From Acidobacteriaceae bacterium (GTDB taxonomy: Bacteria > Acidobacteriota > Terriglobia > Terriglobales > Acidobacteriaceae): a stretch of 64,000 nucleotides of DNA. The translations under genes and the position numbers were made by a program. Shown in pieces: positions 61,563 to 64,000 of the stretch. Under the pieces are notes generated by a model. That model did not search any database. It was given only the letters and a program-made list of their open reading frames with translations, and had not been told where the DNA came from. Within the stretch, counting starts at the first letter, position 1; each line of letters begins with the position of its first letter. The stretch is taken from contig JAJPKO010000010.1 in assembly GCA_021323655.1 (NCBI GenBank), positions 124,001-188,000 on the forward strand, in the 5' to 3' direction.

Positions 61563-63088
61563 GAGGGTGTACGCAATGCCGATTTGGCTACTTTGCCGGA
61601 TGCGTTCTTGGGCAACGCGTCGAGAAAGACAAATTCGCGCGGCAACTGCGCCGGCAGCAGATTGCGCATGCAGAACTGGCGCAGAGGCGCCTCAAGTTCA
61701 GCAGCGTTGCCCTCGCGCGTGACGACAAATGCCTTGACGGCCTCGCCAAGGATTTCATCGGGCACGCCAACAACTGCGGCCTCAAGCAGGCCGTCAAATT
61801 CAAGCAGCTTTTCTTCTATCTGGCGGCAGCTTACGCGGTTGCCGCCGCATTTAATGAAGTCCTTGGCCCGGTCCACGATAAAGATATAGCCGTCTTCGTC
61901 CACAGTCGCGAGGTCTCCGGTGTAGAGTTGTCCGTTGCGGAAGATGGCGGCGGATTCTTCTTTTGCGCGCCAGTAGCCCTGAGTGATATTTTCTCCTTCG
62001 GCGACAATTTCGCCCACTTCGCCGGGACGGGCGTCACGACCGTCATAGAGCACACGAAGCCTAACGCCCGGGATGCCTTTGCCGATGGAGCCAGGTTTTT
62101 TGTCCAGCATTGCGGGCGGCATATAGGAGAGGCGCGCTGTGGCTTCCGTCTGGCCGTACATCAGGAAGACTTCCGCTGCGGGAATCGCCTCGCGCAACTC
62201 GCGGACAAATGCCGGAGCGAGATGACCACCGGCCTGCTGCACGTAGCGCAGGTGCGGAAAGCAATAATTACGCAGTGAAGACTTGCGCAGCAGTATTTGG
62301 TAGTGGCTGGGCACTCCGGCGAACCCTGTGCACTCGGTTTCGCGCATGCGCTCCAGGATTTTTTCCGGGAACATGAAGCGCGGATCTATGACAAGACTTC
62401 CGCCCACGCGCAGGTGCGTGTGCAGCAGCGATGCTCCATAGCAGTACTGGAACGGCAGTACGGTCATGATGCGATCGCGGCTGGTAAGGCGGAGATATTC
62501 AATGATCGATCGGGTATTTGCAATGATGTTGCCGTGCGAGACCATTACCCCGCGAGGCTTGCCAGTAGTTCCGCTGGTAAACATGAGTGCAGCGAGGTCC
62601 TGACGCGAGATGCGGGAGACGCCGGGAACGGAAACGTCGAGGCTGGCCTGTTCGGTCTCGGACTTTTCCTGCGGTGCCATGGAGATGTCGCTGAGGACCG
62701 GGACCTGCAGGCCCAACCTGGTTTTAAGAAACACTCTTCCGGGAACGCATGCGGCTTTGGCTCCAGTGTTCTCGGCAATGTAAGTAACCGTCTCCTGCGG
62801 TGTATTAGCAGGCAGCGGAACGCACACCAGACCTGCGCGGAGAATGCCAAGATAGCTCGCAACCCAGAAGAAGCTGTTTTCCGCAATCAGAAGGACGCGG
62901 TCTCCTTTGACGCAACCCTGCCGGAGCAGATGGGAGGCGACCTGCTGTGAGCTGAAAGCTATGTCTCCATATGTCTTCTCGCTGTCGAGAAAGATGAGCG
63001 CGGTCTGCTCGGGGTCTTTGCCAGCGAGAAGAAAATCATAGACGTTTGAGCAGTCTTCGTTCTGCTGTACGGTTGTTTCTGGAAGCAT
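61559..63088 (-). CDS. AMP-dependent acyl-CoA/acyl-ACP ligase family
   Basis: LAALMFTSGTTGKPRGVMVSHGNIIANT, LMYGQTEATARLSYMPP, YTGDLATVDEDGYIFIVDRAKDFIKCGGNRVS, FLDALPKNASGKVAKSAL. Confidence 0.94.
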   Translation of the reverse strand: MLPETTVQQNEDCSNVYDFLLAGKDPEQTALIFLDSEKTYGDIAFSSQQVASHLLRQGCVKGDRVLLIAENSFFWVASYLGILRAGLVCVPLPANTPQETVTYIAENTGAKAACVPGRVFLKTRLGLQVPVLSDISMAPQEKSETEQASLDVSVPGVSRISRQDLAALMFTSGTTGKPRGVMVSHGNIIANTRSIIEYLRLTSRDRIMTVLPFQYCYGASLLHTHLRVGGSLVIDPRFMFPEKILERMRETECTGFAGVPSHYQILLRKSSLRNYCFPHLRYVQQAGGHLAPAFVRELREAIPAAEVFLMYGQTEATARLSYMPPAMLDKKPGSIGKGIPGVRLRVLYDGRDARPGEVGEIVAEGENITQGYWRAKEESAAIFRNGQLYTGDLATVDEDGYIFIVDRAKDFIKCGGNRVSCRQIEEKLLEFDGLLEAAVVGVPDEILGEAVKAFVVTREGNAAELEAPLRQFCMRNLLPAQLPREFVFLDALPKNASGKVAKSALRTPS

Positions 63089-63122
63089 GGTTGCGAGCGC
63101 CACTTTGTTTTTTCCCTTTCTG

Positions 63123-64000
63123 CTAAGCGTGCATCTCGCATTCGGTGACTGGGTCCACGAGCAAAGGCTGCGCGCGCAGATAGTGGGTGACTGCACGCTT
63201 GGAGTCAATCTGCTGGTAGGCACGCTCCACTGCGCCTGTGGTGAGCCCTGCGAGTTCAGCTATCTCCTCAGGCGCGAGGCCATTGTTCTTGCCAAAGAGA
63301 CAGAGATCGAACTGCGGCAACGGCATAGAGAAGTAGAACTCTTCCTGTGTCTGCTCAAGAGAATAGGTATCTGTGGTTGGGGTGCGCTGCCGGATTTCCT
63401 CGGGAACCCCTAAGTATTCGGCCAACTGATAGACCTGCGACTTATACAAGTGGGCGATCGGCTTGAAGTCTGCGGAGCCATCGCCGTTTTTTACAAAAAA
63501 GCCCTGGTCATATTCAAGGCGGTTTGGGGTCCCTGCTACGGCATACTGATACCGGTCAGCGTAATGGTACTCGATCATTTTGCGCGCGCGCTGTTTAAAG
63601 TTTGTGGAGGCCAGGATGCCGAGATAGGCGTCGGCAGTAAGTCTTTTTTTATGGATGGTGCCATCCGGGGCCTGCACGACGAGAGAGAAGAGCGAGTACT
63701 TGCTGTCCTCTTTGATGGAGGGCAGAACGATCTTCATTTTATGTTGCGGGCCAAAATCAGGAAAAACCTGACGGATGGCTTCATCGCGGCGTTCATAGCA
63801 CTTTGCGCCCTTAAGGATAGGGCTGATGTCTTCCACAAACGAGCGGACACCGAGCGCTCCGGCAACGCTCTGGCCCAGGCGAAGGCTGTCGCTGGACGAG
63901 TCGAGTTCAGGCGTAAAAAGCACGACCACGCGCTCCGGCCCGAGGGCGCGGGCACAAAGAAAAGCAACGACGCTGCTGTCTATTCCGCCAGAGACGCCAA
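63123..64000 (-). CDS. nadE: NAD(+) synthase family (ammonia-dependent), cut by the right edge
   Basis: Reading past the called ORF to the window end gives LGVSGGIDSSVVAFLCARALGPERVVVLFTPELDSSSDS (SGGxDS PP-loop); downstream TPNRLEYDQGFFVKNGDGSADFKPIAHLYKSQVYQLAEYLGVP. Confidence 0.88.
   Translation of the reverse strand, partial: GVSGGIDSSVVAFLCARALGPERVVVLFTPELDSSSDSLRLGQSVAGALGVRSFVEDISPILKGAKCYERRDEAIRQVFPDFGPQHKMKIVLPSIKEDSKYSLFSLVVQAPDGTIHKKRLTADAYLGILASTNFKQRARKMIEYHYADRYQYAVAGTPNRLEYDQGFFVKNGDGSADFKPIAHLYKSQVYQLAEYLGVPEEIRQRTPTTDTYSLEQTQEEFYFSMPLPQFDLCLFGKNNGLAPEEIAELAGLTTGAVERAYQQIDSKRAVTHYLRAQPLLVDPVTECEMHA

Overview
This 64 kb window looks like a moderately GC-rich chromosomal segment from an Acidobacteria (Terriglobia-like) bacterium; that placement is inferred from gene content. 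Most of it is conserved housekeeping genes: lipA, dacB, folP, accD, cobO, rlmH, rsfS, nadD, folK, frr, ligA, ahcY and a nadE-like gene cut by the right edge. The centre (about 9.2-40.4 kb) is a large exopolysaccharide locus. It has a + strand export/length-control block (Wza-like, outer-membrane barrel, Wzz/GNVR, ExeA-like ATPase, CpsD-like kinase, beta-helix protein), a tightly overlapping - strand glycan assembly operon, a WbpB/D/E/I-like amino-sugar module, a Wzx flippase and a 2004-aa repeat-rich secreted protein. The genes resemble an exosortase-A-associated EPS locus, but no exosortase or PEP-CTERM substrate is visible. Points worth a second look: the giant protein's duplicated modules with an inserted beta-propeller-like domain; a sugar transferase with a degenerate GGDEF-like N-terminus; a NadE-like/AMP-ligase/SGNH-lipoprotein operon at the right edge; two decayed defence or toxin-antitoxin relics (type ISP R-M fragment, frameshifted BrnA antitoxin); two probable operators seen directly as inverted repeats (TetR, ArsR); and several intergenic palindromes. 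No tRNA, rRNA, CRISPR array or intact transposon was found. All family assignments come from reading the translations; no database search was run.
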